64,000 nucleotides of DNA. Origin: Arthrobacter rhizophilus. Lineage in GTDB: Bacteria; Actinomycetota; Actinomycetes; Actinomycetales; Micrococcaceae. How positions within the stretch are numbered: position 1 is the first letter of the stretch; each line of letters opens with the position of its first letter. The notes below the pieces were generated by a model, which saw only the letters and a program-made list of their open reading frames with translations, did not search any database and was not told the origin of the DNA. The DNA is taken from NCBI RefSeq assembly GCF_026241105.1, contig NZ_JAPFFT010000008.1:62001-126000 (forward strand), written 5' to 3'. Below are positions 43,015 to 53,996 of this stretch, piece by piece. The translations under genes were made by a program, and so were the position numbers.

Positions 43015-43702
43015 GCGTCCACACCAAACCTGCAAAGCGACCGGTTTGCTGACTGCGCCGGTAAGAGTAAAGCCGGGCGCTCTCCCGCGTGCACTCCCCC
43101 GAGTATTCGGCCACGACGCCGAGCGCCTCCAACTGGGCCCGCACGCCGGCCGGCAGGTCCAACGCGGGCGTACCCCACGAGGTAGTGGACCAGGTTTCAG
43201 GCACGACGGCCGTTACGTCGTCGCGCAACTGTTCAGGAACTTCATAACAATCGCCGCAGATGGAAGGGCCAATCCAAGCACTGATGGCCGCCGCACCGCG
43301 GCTTCGCATTTCAGCGACCGTGGCCGAAACGACGTCCGCAGCAACGCCGGGGCGGCCAGCGTGGGCTACGGCCAAGACAGGTTCCATGTTGCCCCGCCTC
43401 TCGCCCAACAACACAACGGGGACACAGTCTGCCACCATGACCGCAAGCGGCTGTCCCATCGACACCATGGCGTCAGCTGATGGGCCGTCACCGTACGCAG
43501 TGATGAATTCGACAGTCTTTCCGTGCACCTGGTTCATGTACTGAAAATGCCGTTCGCCGAGCCCCGCTGCTGCTTCCAGCCGGGCCCGGCGCGCCATCAC
43601 ATCTTGAGGATTGTCCGCCACGTGCAGTGCAAGGTTGCCCGCGTCGACATCGGAGAAGGCGACCGAAATTCCCGGTCGCACTTCTTTTCGCCACCAAAAC
43701 AC
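43007..43702 (-). CDS. pgeF: PgeF/YfiH family (multicopper polyphenol oxidase-like) protein
   Basis: This 231-residue protein has the YfiH/DUF152 fold. Conserved sequences are M-N-Q-V-H-G-K-T-V-E, A-V-M-V-A-D-C-V-P-V, A-V-A-H-A-G-R-P-G-V and G-P-S-I-C-G-D-C-Y-E-V, supplying the His/Cys metal site. E. coli YfiH (PgeF) edits peptidoglycan precursors that carry L-Ser instead of L-Ala, which fits its place beside ftsZ and the mur genes. Laccase and purine nucleoside activities have also been reported for the family. GTG start with AGGAGA about 12 nt upstream. Confidence 0.9.
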   Translation of the reverse strand: MFWWRKEVRPGISVAFSDVDAGNLALHVADNPQDVMARRARLEAAAGLGERHFQYMNQVHGKTVEFITAYGDGPSADAMVSMGQPLAVMVADCVPVVLLGERRGNMEPVLAVAHAGRPGVAADVVSATVAEMRSRGAAAISAWIGPSICGDCYEVPEQLRDDVTAVVPETWSTTSWGTPALDLPAGVRAQLEALGVVAEYSGECTRESARLYSYRRSQQTGRFAGLVWTHE

Positions 43703-43740
43703 TACTGACTAACTCTCCTGAGCGGCTTGATATGGACCGG

Positions 43741-44973
43741 TTACTTCAGGAAGTCCGGAACGTCGAGGTCGTCGGTACGACTACCTGAAAGGTCCGGTTC
43801 GACGACGGCCGGGAGGTCGACGTCGAAGCCGGAGTCAGCCGGCAAGGCAGAGTGGCGTTGCTGGCCCCAGTTGCTCAAGCCGGAAGCACCGACGCCGGCG
43901 GCAACGTGCTGCGGCGCGGAATAGGCCGGGGCAGCTGAAGGTGCGGCAGGACGCTCCGGGGCCGCAGGTGCCTGGTGCTGACCCGCTTGCGGGGAAGCCG
44001 ACTGGTTCATCGACGGCGATGTGGCCTTGACGTCGTCAAACCCGGCGGCGATGACCGTGACGCGCGCCTCGTCGCCAAGGGCGTCGTCGATGACGGCACC
44101 GAAGATGATGTTGGCCTCGGGGTGGGCCACTTCCTGGACAAGCCGCGCAGCTTCGTTGATTTCGAACAGGCCAAGGTCAGACCCGCCCTGGATGGAGAGC
44201 AACACGCCGTGGGCGCCGTCGATCGATGCTTCCAGCAGCGGCGAGGCAATAGCGAGCTCAGCAGCCTTGACAGCGCGGTCTTCACCGCGTGCCGAGCCGA
44301 TACCCATGAGGGCCGAGCCCGCACCCTGCATAACGGACTTCACGTCGGCGAAGTCGAGGTTGATGAGGCCAGGGGTGGTAATGAGGTCCGTGATGCCCTG
44401 GACACCCGACAGGAGTACTTGATCAGCGGAACGGAAAGCGTCCAGGACGGAGACGTTACGGTCGCTGATGGAGAGGAGACGGTCGTTGGGGATGACGATG
44501 AGGGTATCGACCTCGTCGCGCAGGGCGTCAATTCCGGCCTCGGCCGAACCGGCGCGTCGGCGGCCTTCAAAGGTGAAGGGGCGGGTGACAACACCGATGG
44601 TCAGGGCGCCGAGCGAGCGTGCGATCCGGGCCACGACGGGGGCGCCGCCGGTTCCGGTGCCGCCGCCTTCGCCTGCAGTGACGAAGACCATGTCGGCTCC
44701 GCGGATAACTTCTTCGATCTCATCGGCGTGGTCTTCGGCTGCCTGGCGTCCGACGTCGGGGTTGGCGCCGGCCCCCAGACCGCGGGTGAGTTCGCGTCCG
44801 ACGTCGAGCTTGACGTCCGCGTCACTCATGAGCAGAGCCTGTGCATCGGTGTTGATGGCGATGAACTCGACGCCGCGAAGGCCGACTTCGATCATTCGGT
44901 TAACTGCATTCACGCCACCGCCGCCGATGCCGACGACCTTGATGACGGCCAAGTAATTCTGCGGTGCTGCCAC
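43741..44973 (-). CDS. ftsZ: Cell division protein FtsZ
   Basis: This 410-residue tubulin homologue forms the Z-ring. The GTP-binding motif [10 protein letters not shown] is preceded by [15 protein letters not shown]. The T7 catalytic loop N-L-D-F-A-D is present, and the C-terminal linker is Gln/Ala/Pro-rich. The last residues, [10 protein letters not shown], are the peptide bound by SepF and other partners. The start is GTG 44973 with AAGGGG 8 nt upstream; an in-frame extension to 45021 starts at TTG without support. A separate promoter lies in the 215-bp gap after ftsQ. Confidence 0.97.
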   Translation of the reverse strand: MAAPQNYLAVIKVVGIGGGGVNAVNRMIEVGLRGVEFIAINTDAQALLMSDADVKLDVGRELTRGLGAGANPDVGRQAAEDHADEIEEVIRGADMVFVTAGEGGGTGTGGAPVVARIARSLGALTIGVVTRPFTFEGRRRAGSAEAGIDALRDEVDTLIVIPNDRLLSISDRNVSVLDAFRSADQVLLSGVQGITDLITTPGLINLDFADVKSVMQGAGSALMGIGSARGEDRAVKAAELAIASPLLEASIDGAHGVLLSIQGGSDLGLFEINEAARLVQEVAHPEANIIFGAVIDDALGDEARVTVIAAGFDDVKATSPSMNQSASPQAGQHQAPAAPERPAAPSAAPAYSAPQHVAAGVGASGLSNWGQQRHSALPADSGFDVDLPAVVEPDLSGSRTDDLDVPDFLK

Positions 44974-45015
44974 GTTTCGTGCCCCTTGCTTGTGTCCTAT
45001 AGCGAAACAGATCGA

Positions 45016-45036
45016 GTCCAACTTGAATTCTTGGAC
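45016..45036 (-). repeat. Inverted repeat in the ftsZ leader
   Basis: GTCCAA-N9-TTGGAC is a perfect 6-bp dyad about 45-65 bp upstream of the ftsZ start, downstream of the -10 element. Confidence 0.35.
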
Positions 45037-45042
45037 CTTAAC

Positions 45043-45071
45043 CCTCTAGTTGAAGGTTATAGTTATGTCAA
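45043..45071 (-). promoter_or_regulatory. ftsZ promoter
   Basis: Minus-strand TTGACA (45071-45066), 17 bp, TAGAGG (45048-45043). The -35 is a perfect consensus; the -10 is weaker. It lies about 70 bp upstream of the ftsZ start and would give ftsZ transcription independent of ftsQ. Confidence 0.55.
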
Positions 45072-45188
45072 GTAACTCTTAAGTGACGGTATGGGCTATG
45101 AATCCGACATTCAATGACCGCCTCCGCGTGTCGCCTGAAAGTCCCAAAAATAACCCCGACCGCCAGCGAAGTTACTTCTTGAAATGGC

Positions 45189-46028
45189 CTACTTGGTAAA
45201 TGGATGCCTCGGCGCACTCACGTCGTAGACATTCACCGGAACTTTCGGATTGGCCGGCGCCTTCAGCAACGCTTCCAGGACGCGTGCCTTCAGCTCTTTC
45301 TCGTCCGCGTTTCCCCAGACGACGATCTTGCCGTCCGTGAGCTTGAGCTCGACGGCGTCGGGCGACTTCGCCGAGGCGCTGGCCATCTTGGCCAGGACAT
45401 CGGCCGGCAGCGTCGCCAGAACAGCAGTGATCGCCTTGAAGAGGTCCTGGTTGGCCCCTTGCCCGTCGATGACGGGCAAGGGTACCGATGCGTTATCAGG
45501 AGTCGAACCAAGCTTGACGCCGTCGACGTCAACCAGCAGGTAGCTGTCACCGTTCTTGACAAGTGCCACAGGCACCCGTTCGGTAATGTGCACCAACAGT
45601 TCGGACGGAGGACGGGCTTCCGTGCTGACGGAGCGTACCTGGACCAGAGGCTTGAGCAGCGCGGCGATCTCGGCGTCGTTGATTTGCGGAAGCGGTTTTC
45701 CCTTCACGGGCTCCAGTGCTTTCTGGACTGCAGCCGGCTGGAGCAGCTTGGCTCCGTCCACCGTCACGGTGCGCACGGCGAACACCGGTGAATAGATGGC
45801 CGCAGCGATGATGCCGGCAACCAGGGCGACAATGATGGCGAGTACGGCAAGAACCGTCCGCCGGCGCTTGCGCCCTTTCGGTTCCGGAAAGGCCAGCACA
45901 TTGCTGTCCTTTCCGTTTGCGGCCCCTGAAGGGACTTCAACAGGATCGTCGAGGCTGCGTTCAGCACTGACGGTCCCAGGCCGGGTTCCGGCCCGCGGCT
46001 TGAAGGTGGGCTTCCGGGTATCAGCCAC
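45189..46028 (-). CDS. ftsQ: Cell division protein FtsQ
   Basis: This 279-residue bitopic protein bridges cytosolic and periplasmic-side division proteins. It has a cytosolic basic N-terminus (1-56), one membrane helix (57-79), a POTRA domain from about 83 (F-A-V-R-T-V-T-V-D-G) and a C-terminal FtsQ domain ending in R-H-P-F-T-K. The GTG start overlaps the murC stop by 8 bp, consistent with translational coupling. There is no cysteine in the outer part. Confidence 0.93.
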   Translation of the reverse strand: MADTRKPTFKPRAGTRPGTVSAERSLDDPVEVPSGAANGKDSNVLAFPEPKGRKRRRTVLAVLAIIVALVAGIIAAAIYSPVFAVRTVTVDGAKLLQPAAVQKALEPVKGKPLPQINDAEIAALLKPLVQVRSVSTEARPPSELLVHITERVPVALVKNGDSYLLVDVDGVKLGSTPDNASVPLPVIDGQGANQDLFKAITAVLATLPADVLAKMASASAKSPDAVELKLTDGKIVVWGNADEKELKARVLEALLKAPANPKVPVNVYDVSAPRHPFTK

Positions 46029-47394
46029 CCAACAACTCCACGATCCGGGGCCCGTAAGCCGTCACGTCACCGGCTCCGACGGTCAAGATAATGTCGCCGT
46101 CGCTGGCCGCGGAGAGAACCGCATCCAAAGCTTCCTGCCCGTCCGCCACCAGCCTGCCGCTCTTCAGGCGCTCCGTGATCAAGGTGCTCGTGACCCCGGG
46201 AATGGGGTCCTCGCGCGCAGGGTAAATGTCCAGGACAAGGGCGGTATCCGCTTCCCCAAGCGCCTGTGCAAACTGCTCGGCGAATTCGCGGGTGCGCGAA
46301 AACAGATGCGGCTGGAAGAGCACGTGCACCCTGTTACCGCCTGCCACCGAGCGGGCAGCCGACAAAGCAGCCCGGACCTCCGTGGGGTGGTGGGCGTAGT
46401 CGTCATACACCCGGACGCCCCTCCCCTGCCCTTTGAACTCAAATCGCCGCGACGCTCCCGTGAAGTGGCCTAGGGCGGCCGCGGCAGCCTCAGGTGCCAC
46501 GCCGAGTTCGACGGCGACGCCGAACGCGGCAGCCGCGTTCAGGGCGTTGTGCCGGCCGGGGACTTGAAGGTCGAGGCGGTGCCGCTGTCCATCAGCGGAG
46601 ACCCAGACATCACCCGGACCGCCATCGTGCAGGCGGATGTCGGCGTCCCCTGCCGTCCCATAGCTCAGCACACGGGTATTGCCCGCTGCGCGGGTCCGCT
46701 CCGCGAGGGCCCAGGCGCCGTCGTCGTCCGCGCAGGCGAACAGGACTCCAGAGGTTGGCAGCAGGGCTACGAAGCTGTCGAAGGAGGCATAGACGGCCTC
46801 AGGCGTGCCGTAGTAGTCGAGGTGGTCGGCCTCGACGTTGGTGACAACGGCAATGAGCGGCCGGTAATTGAGGAAGGAACCGTCCGATTCGTCGGCCTCG
46901 GCAACGAAGATGTCCGAAGTGCCGTGCGCTGCGTTGACGCCGAGGGCGGGCACATTGGCACCGATGGCGAAGGATGGATCCAGGCCCGCTTCCTTGAGCA
47001 ACACAGCCACCATGGAGGTGGTGGTGGACTTGCCATGGGTGCCTGCAACGGTCACGACACGATCGGAGCCCATCGTCGCCGCGAGGGCCTCGGAGCGGTG
47101 CAGCAGCGGGATCCCGGCCGCGCGGGCCGCCTCGAGCTCCGGGTTGTCAGCCTTGATGGCCGAACCTGCAACAACAGTTTGCGCGTCACCGAGATTTCCC
47201 GCGGCGTAGCCGACGGCGATCCGGGCGCCCGCGGCCTGAAGGTCCGCCATGACGGGCAGGTCCTTGGCGTCCGAACCACTCACCGCAACGCCCCGGGCCA
47301 CCATGATGCGGGCGACGGCGGACATGCCTACGCCGCCGATGCCGATGAAATGGACCCGGCCGAGGGAATCGAGGTCTGCAAAAGGATGGGTCAT
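46021..47394 (-). CDS. murC: UDP-N-acetylmuramate--L-alanine ligase
   Basis: This 457-residue cytosolic ATP-dependent Mur ligase adds L-Ala to UDP-MurNAc. The N-terminal Rossmann part has [11 protein letters not shown], the central ATP-binding loop is G-T-H-G-K-S-T-T, and the C-terminal domain has D-D-Y-A-H-H-P-T-E. The start ATG overlaps the murG stop by 4 bp (ATGA), and its own end overlaps ftsQ. Confidence 0.96.
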   Translation of the reverse strand: MTHPFADLDSLGRVHFIGIGGVGMSAVARIMVARGVAVSGSDAKDLPVMADLQAAGARIAVGYAAGNLGDAQTVVAGSAIKADNPELEAARAAGIPLLHRSEALAATMGSDRVVTVAGTHGKSTTTSMVAVLLKEAGLDPSFAIGANVPALGVNAAHGTSDIFVAEADESDGSFLNYRPLIAVVTNVEADHLDYYGTPEAVYASFDSFVALLPTSGVLFACADDDGAWALAERTRAAGNTRVLSYGTAGDADIRLHDGGPGDVWVSADGQRHRLDLQVPGRHNALNAAAAFGVAVELGVAPEAAAAALGHFTGASRRFEFKGQGRGVRVYDDYAHHPTEVRAALSAARSVAGGNRVHVLFQPHLFSRTREFAEQFAQALGEADTALVLDIYPAREDPIPGVTSTLITERLKSGRLVADGQEALDAVLSAASDGDIILTVGAGDVTAYGPRIVELLGG

Positions 47395-48497
47395 TCGGAT
47401 ACCGCTTCCAGTACAAGATCAGCCATCCGCTGATCAGCATTTCTAATGCCGAGTTCCTTCGCCTTGCTGGCCATGTCATCGAGGCGGGATTGATCCGTGA
47501 GCAAAGGAATCAACTCGGCTTTGAGCCAATCCACGGTCAGGGCCGCGTCATCGACCAAGAGGGCGGCACCGGCCTTGACCAATGCGGAGGCGTTCATGGC
47601 CTGCTCGCCGTTCCCAATGGGCAGCGGAACGAATACGGCGGGGAGCCCGACGGCGGCTACCTCACTGACCGTTGCCGCTCCAGAACGCGCGAGGAGGACA
47701 TCCGCTGCCGCGTAGACGTTTTCCATGCCGTCCACGTATTCCACCTGATGGTACCCATCGGCCGCGAGGGGCGCGCCGTCGTCGTTCTTGACTGCCTTGC
47801 CACGGCCGGTGATGTGCAGTGTTTGGATGCCCGCTTCCGCCAGAGCGGCAACTGCACCGGCAATGGCGCCGTTGATGCTCTGGGCACCGGAAGAGCCGCC
47901 CGTCACGATGAGGGCAGGTTGTCCGGCGTTCAAGCCGAGCGATTGCCTGGCATCCGTGCGACCAGCCGCCCGGTCCAAGCCGGCGATGGCCTTGCGCATG
48001 GGCATGCCAACGTGACGGGCATGCCGCAACCGGGTCTCCGGGAAGGCCACCGCAACATGTTTGGTGAACATGGCTCCTACCCGGTTGGCGAGACCGGGGC
48101 GCGTATTGGCCTCATGAATGACGATGGGGATTTTCCGGCGCCACGCAGCAAGATACATCGGCGTACAAACGTAGCCGCCCACGCCCAGCAGGACGTCGGC
48201 GTGGGCGTCGTCGAGGATGCGGCCGGCCTGATTTACGGCGGCAACGAGCTTGCCGGGCAATTTGAGCAGATCCGCGGAAGGCTTTCGGGGAAACGGAACC
48301 CGATCAATGGTGGCCAGCTCATAGCCAGCGGCCGGAACGAGCCGGGTTTCCATGCCATTGGGCGTGCCGACGGCAAGGATGCTGGCATCCGGCCGCAGCG
48401 ACTTGAGGGCGTCGGCGATGGCGAGCAGCGGGCTGATATGTCCGGCTGTCCCGCCACCGGCGAGGACCACGGACAGTGGCTTGGGCTGGGAATTCAT
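47391..48497 (-). CDS. murG: UDP-GlcNAc transferase MurG
   Basis: This 368-residue GT-B glycosyltransferase converts lipid I to lipid II on the inner face of the membrane. Features are the N-terminal G-G-G-T-A-G-H-I loop, the [11 protein letters not shown] motif and a third G-rich loop, [19 protein letters not shown] provides the UDP-GlcNAc contacts. It lies 6 bp after ftsW and overlaps murC, as in other actinobacterial dcw clusters. Confidence 0.96.
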   Translation of the reverse strand: MNSQPKPLSVVLAGGGTAGHISPLLAIADALKSLRPDASILAVGTPNGMETRLVPAAGYELATIDRVPFPRKPSADLLKLPGKLVAAVNQAGRILDDAHADVLLGVGGYVCTPMYLAAWRRKIPIVIHEANTRPGLANRVGAMFTKHVAVAFPETRLRHARHVGMPMRKAIAGLDRAAGRTDARQSLGLNAGQPALIVTGGSSGAQSINGAIAGAVAALAEAGIQTLHITGRGKAVKNDDGAPLAADGYHQVEYVDGMENVYAAADVLLARSGAATVSEVAAVGLPAVFVPLPIGNGEQAMNASALVKAGAALLVDDAALTVDWLKAELIPLLTDQSRLDDMASKAKELGIRNADQRMADLVLEAVSE

Positions 48498-48503
48498 GGA
48501 GTG

Positions 48504-49808
48504 CTATGTACGCTTTCGTGCAGTTTTCGCAGGCCGCCCGCGCGGTTTGGAACGGCTGGCGGAAGTCATATGGGCGCGGGCCAAAGACAACACTACGCCC
48601 ACGCCGCATAGGGACATCACCAGGGCTGAACCGCCATAGGAAATGAAAGGCAGCGGAACGCCGATCACGGGCAGCAGACCGGCCACCATGGCCATGTTGA
48701 TGGCCGCTTGCCCGAGCATCCACGCCATGATCGAGCCGCCCAACACGCGGGCGAAAAGGTCTTCCTGATGGCTGACCACGCGATAGATGGCAACAGCGAG
48801 CAGCGCGAAAAGCACCAGGACCACCAAGGTCCCCACCAGGCCGAGTTCCTCCCCGATGACGGCGAAGATGAAGTCATTGTGGGCCTCGGGAATCCACTGG
48901 TACTTCTGCCGGCTCTGGCCGAGCCCCACGCCAAGCCAGCCCCCGGAAGCGAGGGCGTTCAGCCCCTGTTCGCTCTGGAAACCGATGTCGCTTGCTCCGG
49001 CACAGCTCTGCCCCATCCACGAAGTGATCCGGCACATCCGGTTGCCGCTGGTAACCGCGAGTATCAGCGCGGCGGCGGCGGCAACGCCACCTGCCGCAGC
49101 GAAGAGCTTGAGGTTCACGCCGCCGAAAAACAACCCGGCAGCCATGATGAGCATGACCACCAGCGAAGTTCCGAGGTCATGGCCCGCGACGATCAATCCA
49201 ATAATGCAGAACGAGACAGGGACGATCGGGATCAGTGCGTGCGTCCACCTATCAAGAAGCTTCGCCTTGACGGAAAGTACGGTGGCCATCCAGAGCACTA
49301 GTGCGAACTTGGCGTATTCCGAAGGCTGGAAGGTGAAGCCGCCGATCTCGATCCAGTTCTGGTTTCCCAAGACCCGTTTGCCGATGACCAGGACGAGGAC
49401 CAACAAGGCAACCGCGAGCACCACGGCTGGCCACGCGAATCGCTTGAGCCAAAGGACATTCACCCGGGAAAGCACCAACATCAAGACGATGCCGATGCCC
49501 GCGAAAATGCCTTGCTTGGTGGCGATCGAGTATGGAGATTCGCCGGCCGCAATCGCTTCAACACTGGATGCCGAGAGGACCATGATGATCCCGATAGCCG
49601 TAAGTGCAAGCGATGCACCAAGAATCAGGTAGTACGTGGACCCGTTTCTCGATTTACCGCTTCCCTCAAGCGTTGACCAGAAACCGGCTATGCCAGAACG
49701 AATGCGCGACGGCAGCGAGGGCCGAACATCGCCGGCCGCGCGTCCGGCGGGGGCTGCCTTGCCGGCCCGGGTCCGTCCGGGCCCGGTGCGCGTGGGCGTG
49801 CTGACCAT
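48504..49808 (-). CDS. ftsW: Septal peptidoglycan glycosyltransferase FtsW
   Basis: This 434-residue SEDS membrane protein polymerises lipid II at the septum with its partner transpeptidase, the PbpB encoded at 55760. About ten membrane helices follow a basic cytosolic N-terminus of about 50 residues. SEDS hallmarks include Q-P-S-E-Y-A-K and the C-terminal P-L-P-F-I-S-Y-G-G-S-A. The C-terminal tail is very basic. ATG start with GAGGAG 6 nt upstream, 2 bp after the murD stop. Confidence 0.95.
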   Translation of the reverse strand: MVSTPTRTGPGRTRAGKAAPAGRAAGDVRPSLPSRIRSGIAGFWSTLEGSGKSRNGSTYYLILGASLALTAIGIIMVLSASSVEAIAAGESPYSIATKQGIFAGIGIVLMLVLSRVNVLWLKRFAWPAVVLAVALLVLVLVIGKRVLGNQNWIEIGGFTFQPSEYAKFALVLWMATVLSVKAKLLDRWTHALIPIVPVSFCIIGLIVAGHDLGTSLVVMLIMAAGLFFGGVNLKLFAAAGGVAAAAALILAVTSGNRMCRITSWMGQSCAGASDIGFQSEQGLNALASGGWLGVGLGQSRQKYQWIPEAHNDFIFAVIGEELGLVGTLVVLVLFALLAVAIYRVVSHQEDLFARVLGGSIMAWMLGQAAINMAMVAGLLPVIGVPLPFISYGGSALVMSLCGVGVVLSLARAHMTSASRSKPRGRPAKTARKRT

Positions 49809-49810
49809 TG

Positions 49811-51397
49811 TTACTCCTCGGTGGTCTGTGCCTGGCCTTCCACTAGCTCGCGAACTGCCCGGATGAAAGCGTCGCCACGGTGAGCGTAGGAAGAGAACTG
49901 GTCCATGGAAGCAGCCGCCGGGGCCATCAACACAGTGTCGCCGGGCTCGGCGATACTTGCTGCCGACGCGACAGCATGGGCCATGACGGTGTCGCCGAAG
50001 ATCGGAGACGGTTCCGGGGCGGCACCAGCTGAATCGGCGGACTGCACCACATTAGTGTCGCCCTTGGGCTGCCCGATTACAGGCACATCCGCTGCGTGTC
50101 GCTTGAGGGAGGCCTCCAGATCCGCGGTGTCGGTTCCGATCAGGACCACGGCCTTAAGCCGGCGCGCGTTGCTTTCGACCAGCTCGTCATAGTTGACGCC
50201 CTTGGACAAACCGCCGGCGATCCAGACGACGCTATCGAACGCGGAGAGGGCTGCCGAGGCGGCGTGTGGATTGGTGGCCTTGGAGTCGTTGATCCAAAGC
50301 ACGCCGTTCTGCTTGGCCACGGGCTGGATACGGTGATCTCCCGGGAGGTAGTTCCTTAGTCCTTCGCGGACTGCCGCGGAATCGACGCCGTAGGCCCGCA
50401 CCAGGGCGGCAGCAGCCAGGGCGTTGGCGACCATATGTCGCGGGGCAGCCGGTCCCAGGTCCGCCAAGGACGCAAGTTCCTCGGCTGAGCTCCTGCGTTC
50501 TTCAATGAACGCACGGTCCACGAGCAACCCCTCGACCACGCCAAGCATGCTGACAGCCGGCGTCAAAGTGGTGAATCCGATCGCCCGGCAACCCTCTACG
50601 ACGTCGGCGTTCTCCACCATGCGTTCGGTCTCGATCTGCTCAGCGTTGTAGATACACGCCTTCTGCGTGTGCTCGAAGATCTTTGCCTTGTCCGCCAGGT
50701 AAGACTCGTAGGAGCCGTGCCAGTCAACGTGGTCTTCGGCCACATTGAGGCAGACACTGGCCACAGGAGAGAGCGATTCACTCCAATGCAGCTGGAAGCT
50801 GGAGAGTTCAACCGCGAAAGCATCGTATTCCACCGGGTCCCGGAGGGCGTCGAGGATTGGAGTCCCGACGTTCCCGACAGCAATCGCCTTGAGGCCCGCT
50901 GCCTGCAGCATGGCCTCGGCCATGCCCACCGTGGTGGTCTTGCCGTTTGTACCCGTGATCGTGAGCCAGTCCGCCGTCTTGCGGCCCTCGCGTTCGCGCA
51001 CCCGCCAAGCGAGTTCGACGTCGCCCCACACCGGTACATGGGCGCGTTTGGCAGCTGCCAGGAGGGACTGGTCCGGCCGCCACCCAGGTGACGTCACCAC
51101 GAGTTCGGCCTTCTCACCGTCCACCAAAGGCACCTTTTTGACGGCGTCCTCGCCAAGGAGGACGTCGGCCGCGCCGACGATCTTCAAGGTGTCCGCCTGG
51201 GCGAGTGCCTTGGCGCTCGTGGCGGCGTCAACCACCACCACCCGCGCGCCGAGCTCGATCAAGGTGTCGGCGGCAGCGAAACCCGAGACGCCAATGCCCG
51301 TCACCACGACGCGAAGGCCCTTCCAGTCCGAGTCCCAACTGACGAGATCCCGGAGCCGATCATTGGCCGAAGGCTTGGTTTGAGGACTTGAGCTCAC
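49811..51397 (-). CDS. murD: UDP-N-acetylmuramoyl-L-alanine--D-glutamate ligase
   Basis: This 528-residue Mur ligase adds D-Glu. Motifs: [11 protein letters not shown] in the UDP-binding domain, [10 protein letters not shown] in the ATP site, and N-D-S-K-A-T-N-P in the C-terminal domain. The GTG at 51397 is preferred to the in-frame start at 51412, because it forms a GTGA overlap with the mraY stop, the same coupling used between murF and mraY. The final 60 residues include an acidic insertion. Confidence 0.95.
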   Translation of the reverse strand: MSSSPQTKPSANDRLRDLVSWDSDWKGLRVVVTGIGVSGFAAADTLIELGARVVVVDAATSAKALAQADTLKIVGAADVLLGEDAVKKVPLVDGEKAELVVTSPGWRPDQSLLAAAKRAHVPVWGDVELAWRVREREGRKTADWLTITGTNGKTTTVGMAEAMLQAAGLKAIAVGNVGTPILDALRDPVEYDAFAVELSSFQLHWSESLSPVASVCLNVAEDHVDWHGSYESYLADKAKIFEHTQKACIYNAEQIETERMVENADVVEGCRAIGFTTLTPAVSMLGVVEGLLVDRAFIEERRSSAEELASLADLGPAAPRHMVANALAAAALVRAYGVDSAAVREGLRNYLPGDHRIQPVAKQNGVLWINDSKATNPHAASAALSAFDSVVWIAGGLSKGVNYDELVESNARRLKAVVLIGTDTADLEASLKRHAADVPVIGQPKGDTNVVQSADSAGAAPEPSPIFGDTVMAHAVASAASIAEPGDTVLMAPAAASMDQFSSYAHRGDAFIRAVRELVEGQAQTTEE

Positions 51398-52503
51398 AGC
51401 AGCACCACCCATTCAGCATAGAAAATACCAAGGCCTGCGGCCACGAACAGGCCACAGAGAATCCAGAATCGGACAACCACCGTGATCTCCGCCCAGCCCT
51501 TGAGTTCGAAATGATGCTGCAGGGGGGCCATCTTGAAGACCCTCTTGCCCTTGGTGACTTTGAAGTAGCCCACCTGGATGATGACCGACAGCGTGATGAG
51601 GACGAACAGCCCGCCGATGATGCCCAACAGAAGTTCAGTGCGGGAGAGGATCGCAAAGCCCGCCACCGCGCCGCCGATTGCCAGCGAACCGGTGTCCCCC
51701 ATGAAGATCTTCGCCGGGGACGTGTTCCACCAAAGGAAGCCCACCAGCGCAGCACTGCAAATGGCCGCCAAGAGGGCAAGATCGAGCGGGTCACGGACCG
51801 AATAGCAGCCGCTGCCGGCCTCACGTGGCGAACCGCAGGCCTGGTTGTTCTGCCAGATTCCCATGAGGGTGTACGCCCCGAAGACCATGATGGAGGCGCC
51901 CGCGGCCAAGCCATCCAGGCCATCAGTCAGGTTGACGCCGTTGGTCGCCGCAGTGACGATCAGGTTCGACCAGATGACGAACAGGATGGCGCCGAGTACC
52001 GTGCCCCCGAAGGCCAGGTTCAGCCAGGGAATGTCCCGGACGAGGGAAATATGCGTGGATGCCGGAGTGATGCCGTCCGCGTCAGGGAAGTTCAGGACCA
52101 GCACGGCGAAGACAATGCCAACGAAAGCTTGAAGGATCAGCTTGGCCTTGGCGTTGAGTCCGAGGCTGCGTTGCTTGGAAATCTTGATGAAATCGTCAAG
52201 GAAACCAACGAATCCCATGCCAACCATGAGGAACAACAAAAGCAGGCCCGAAGCGGACGGGCCCGGTGAACGCGGATTCATCATCCACATGATCACATGG
52301 GTCAACCCGTAGCTGATGAGCACGGCCGCCACCACCACGGCGCCGCCCATGGTGGGAGTACCACGCTTGGTGTGGTGGGAAGTGGGTCCGTCGTCCCGGA
52401 TGAACTGGCCGTAGCCTTTGGTCACAAGGAACCGGATGAAAAGTGGTGTCCCGATCAAAGCCACCAGGAGGGCGACGCCAGCGCCGATCAACAGTGCAAT
52501 CAC
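51394..52503 (-). CDS. mraY: Phospho-N-acetylmuramoyl-pentapeptide-transferase
   Basis: This 369-residue polytopic enzyme makes lipid I from UDP-MurNAc-pentapeptide and undecaprenyl phosphate. Ten membrane helices are visible. The catalytic D-D-F-I-K motif follows G-F-L-D-D, and [10 protein letters not shown] and M-G-D-T-G-S-L-A are present. The H-H-F-E-L-K-G-W loop lies near the C-terminus. GTG start in a 4-bp overlap with murF. Confidence 0.96.
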   Translation of the reverse strand: MIALLIGAGVALLVALIGTPLFIRFLVTKGYGQFIRDDGPTSHHTKRGTPTMGGAVVVAAVLISYGLTHVIMWMMNPRSPGPSASGLLLLFLMVGMGFVGFLDDFIKISKQRSLGLNAKAKLILQAFVGIVFAVLVLNFPDADGITPASTHISLVRDIPWLNLAFGGTVLGAILFVIWSNLIVTAATNGVNLTDGLDGLAAGASIMVFGAYTLMGIWQNNQACGSPREAGSGCYSVRDPLDLALLAAICSAALVGFLWWNTSPAKIFMGDTGSLAIGGAVAGFAILSRTELLLGIIGGLFVLITLSVIIQVGYFKVTKGKRVFKMAPLQHHFELKGWAEITVVVRFWILCGLFVAAGLGIFYAEWVVLL

Positions 52504-53990
52504 AGGAGCTCGTTCCCTTCATTGGCGGCGGTTACAGCCGCGGTGTTCGCACTCGTCCCGGCCTGTGGGGGTAATGCTATCCGATCCCCCAAATGCCGGA
52601 GGCCTACCCCGTTCGAGGACTTGAACAGCACCAGATCGCCTGGTTCAAGCTCGGCCTGCAGGAGTTCGTAGGCCTCGTCAGCCGTCTCAGCGAAACTGCA
52701 CTCGTTGCCCCAGGAGCCCTCCTGGATCGCGGAAATGTACAGCGACCGGGCTTCTCGGCCAACCACCACCAGGCGGGAAATGTTCAAGCGAACCACTTGG
52801 GTCCCCACCGCCGTGTGTTCGCGGATGGAGTCTTCGCCAAGTTCCAGCATCGCGCCCAGGACAGCCCAGGTGCGGCGACCTTGGCCCAGGTCGGCAAGGG
52901 TGCGCAGGGCGGCACGCATGGATTCAGGATTCGCGTTGTACGCATCGTTGATGATGGTGACGCCGTCTGCCCGCTCCGTGCGTTCCATCCGCCACCGGCT
53001 GGCCGGCGACTGCTCGCTCAGCGAGGCGGCAATGTCGGCCGCGGGGACGCCTGCCGCAAACGCCGCGGCCGAGGCGGCAAGCAGGTTGGTGATGTGGTGC
53101 GCGCCGATCAGCTTGCTGTGGACCGCATGGGAGGCCCCGCCGTCGGGCAGGATGAGATCGAATTCCGGGTGGCCGTCCTCGTCGATATCGGCATTCCGCG
53201 CTTCGACAGCCGATCCGGAAGCGCCGTTGGCAGTGGTTCCGAGCACTTTGGCCTGGGTGCGTGAAACCATCGCCGCGACCCGGTCGTCGTCGAGGTTGAT
53301 AATCGCAGTTCCGTCCTGTCCCAGCGCTTCGACGAGTTCGCCCTTGGCCTTGGCGATGTTCTCAACGCCGCCGAACTCGCCAGCATGGGCGGTGCCGACT
53401 CCAAGAACGACGCCAATGTCCGGCTGGACCATCTCGGCGAGGTACTTGATGTGGCCAACTCCGGTGGCGCCCATTTCGATCACGAGATAGCGGGTACCGG
53501 CATCGGCCCGGAATACGGTTAGCGGTACACCGACTTCACCGTTGTACGAACCTTGCGGGGCAACTGTGACCCCGGCCCGGGACAGAATCCCCGCCAGCAG
53601 GTCCTTGGTAGTGGTCTTGCCTGCCGAGCCCGTGATGCCAATGACGGTAAAAAGCTCCCCTTGTGCCGCGCGGGCCGCGCGGATGCGGCGAACGGACTCG
53701 GCGGCCAGCGCACCCATGGCGAGCACGGCGTCATCGACGACGACGGCGGGATATGTCCGGCCGTCGTCGTCGGAAACGTCGCGCTCAGTCAGCGCCAGAA
53801 CGGCACCGCGCTCAAATGCGGCACCCACAAAAGCATGGCCGTCCGCGTTCTCCCCCGGCTTGGCCACGTACATCGATCCGGCAGCCACCTCGCGGGAGTC
53901 GGTGACGACGGACACCGGAACAATGCCGGGGTCCGCTGCCAATCGGCCGTTGGTGATATCGGCGATTTCCGCCGCAGTAAGTGCAATCAT
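52500..53990 (-). CDS. murF: UDP-MurNAc-tripeptide--D-alanyl-D-alanine ligase
   Basis: This 496-residue Mur ligase adds D-Ala-D-Ala to complete the UDP-MurNAc-pentapeptide. The ATP loop is [18 protein letters not shown] and [10 protein letters not shown] are characteristic of MurF. The ATG lies 6 bp after the murE stop. The C-terminus overlaps mraY. Confidence 0.96.
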   Translation of the reverse strand: MIALTAAEIADITNGRLAADPGIVPVSVVTDSREVAAGSMYVAKPGENADGHAFVGAAFERGAVLALTERDVSDDDGRTYPAVVVDDAVLAMGALAAESVRRIRAARAAQGELFTVIGITGSAGKTTTKDLLAGILSRAGVTVAPQGSYNGEVGVPLTVFRADAGTRYLVIEMGATGVGHIKYLAEMVQPDIGVVLGVGTAHAGEFGGVENIAKAKGELVEALGQDGTAIINLDDDRVAAMVSRTQAKVLGTTANGASGSAVEARNADIDEDGHPEFDLILPDGGASHAVHSKLIGAHHITNLLAASAAAFAAGVPAADIAASLSEQSPASRWRMERTERADGVTIINDAYNANPESMRAALRTLADLGQGRRTWAVLGAMLELGEDSIREHTAVGTQVVRLNISRLVVVGREARSLYISAIQEGSWGNECSFAETADEAYELLQAELEPGDLVLFKSSNGVGLRHLGDRIALPPQAGTSANTAAVTAANEGNELL

Positions 53991-53996
53991 CTCGGT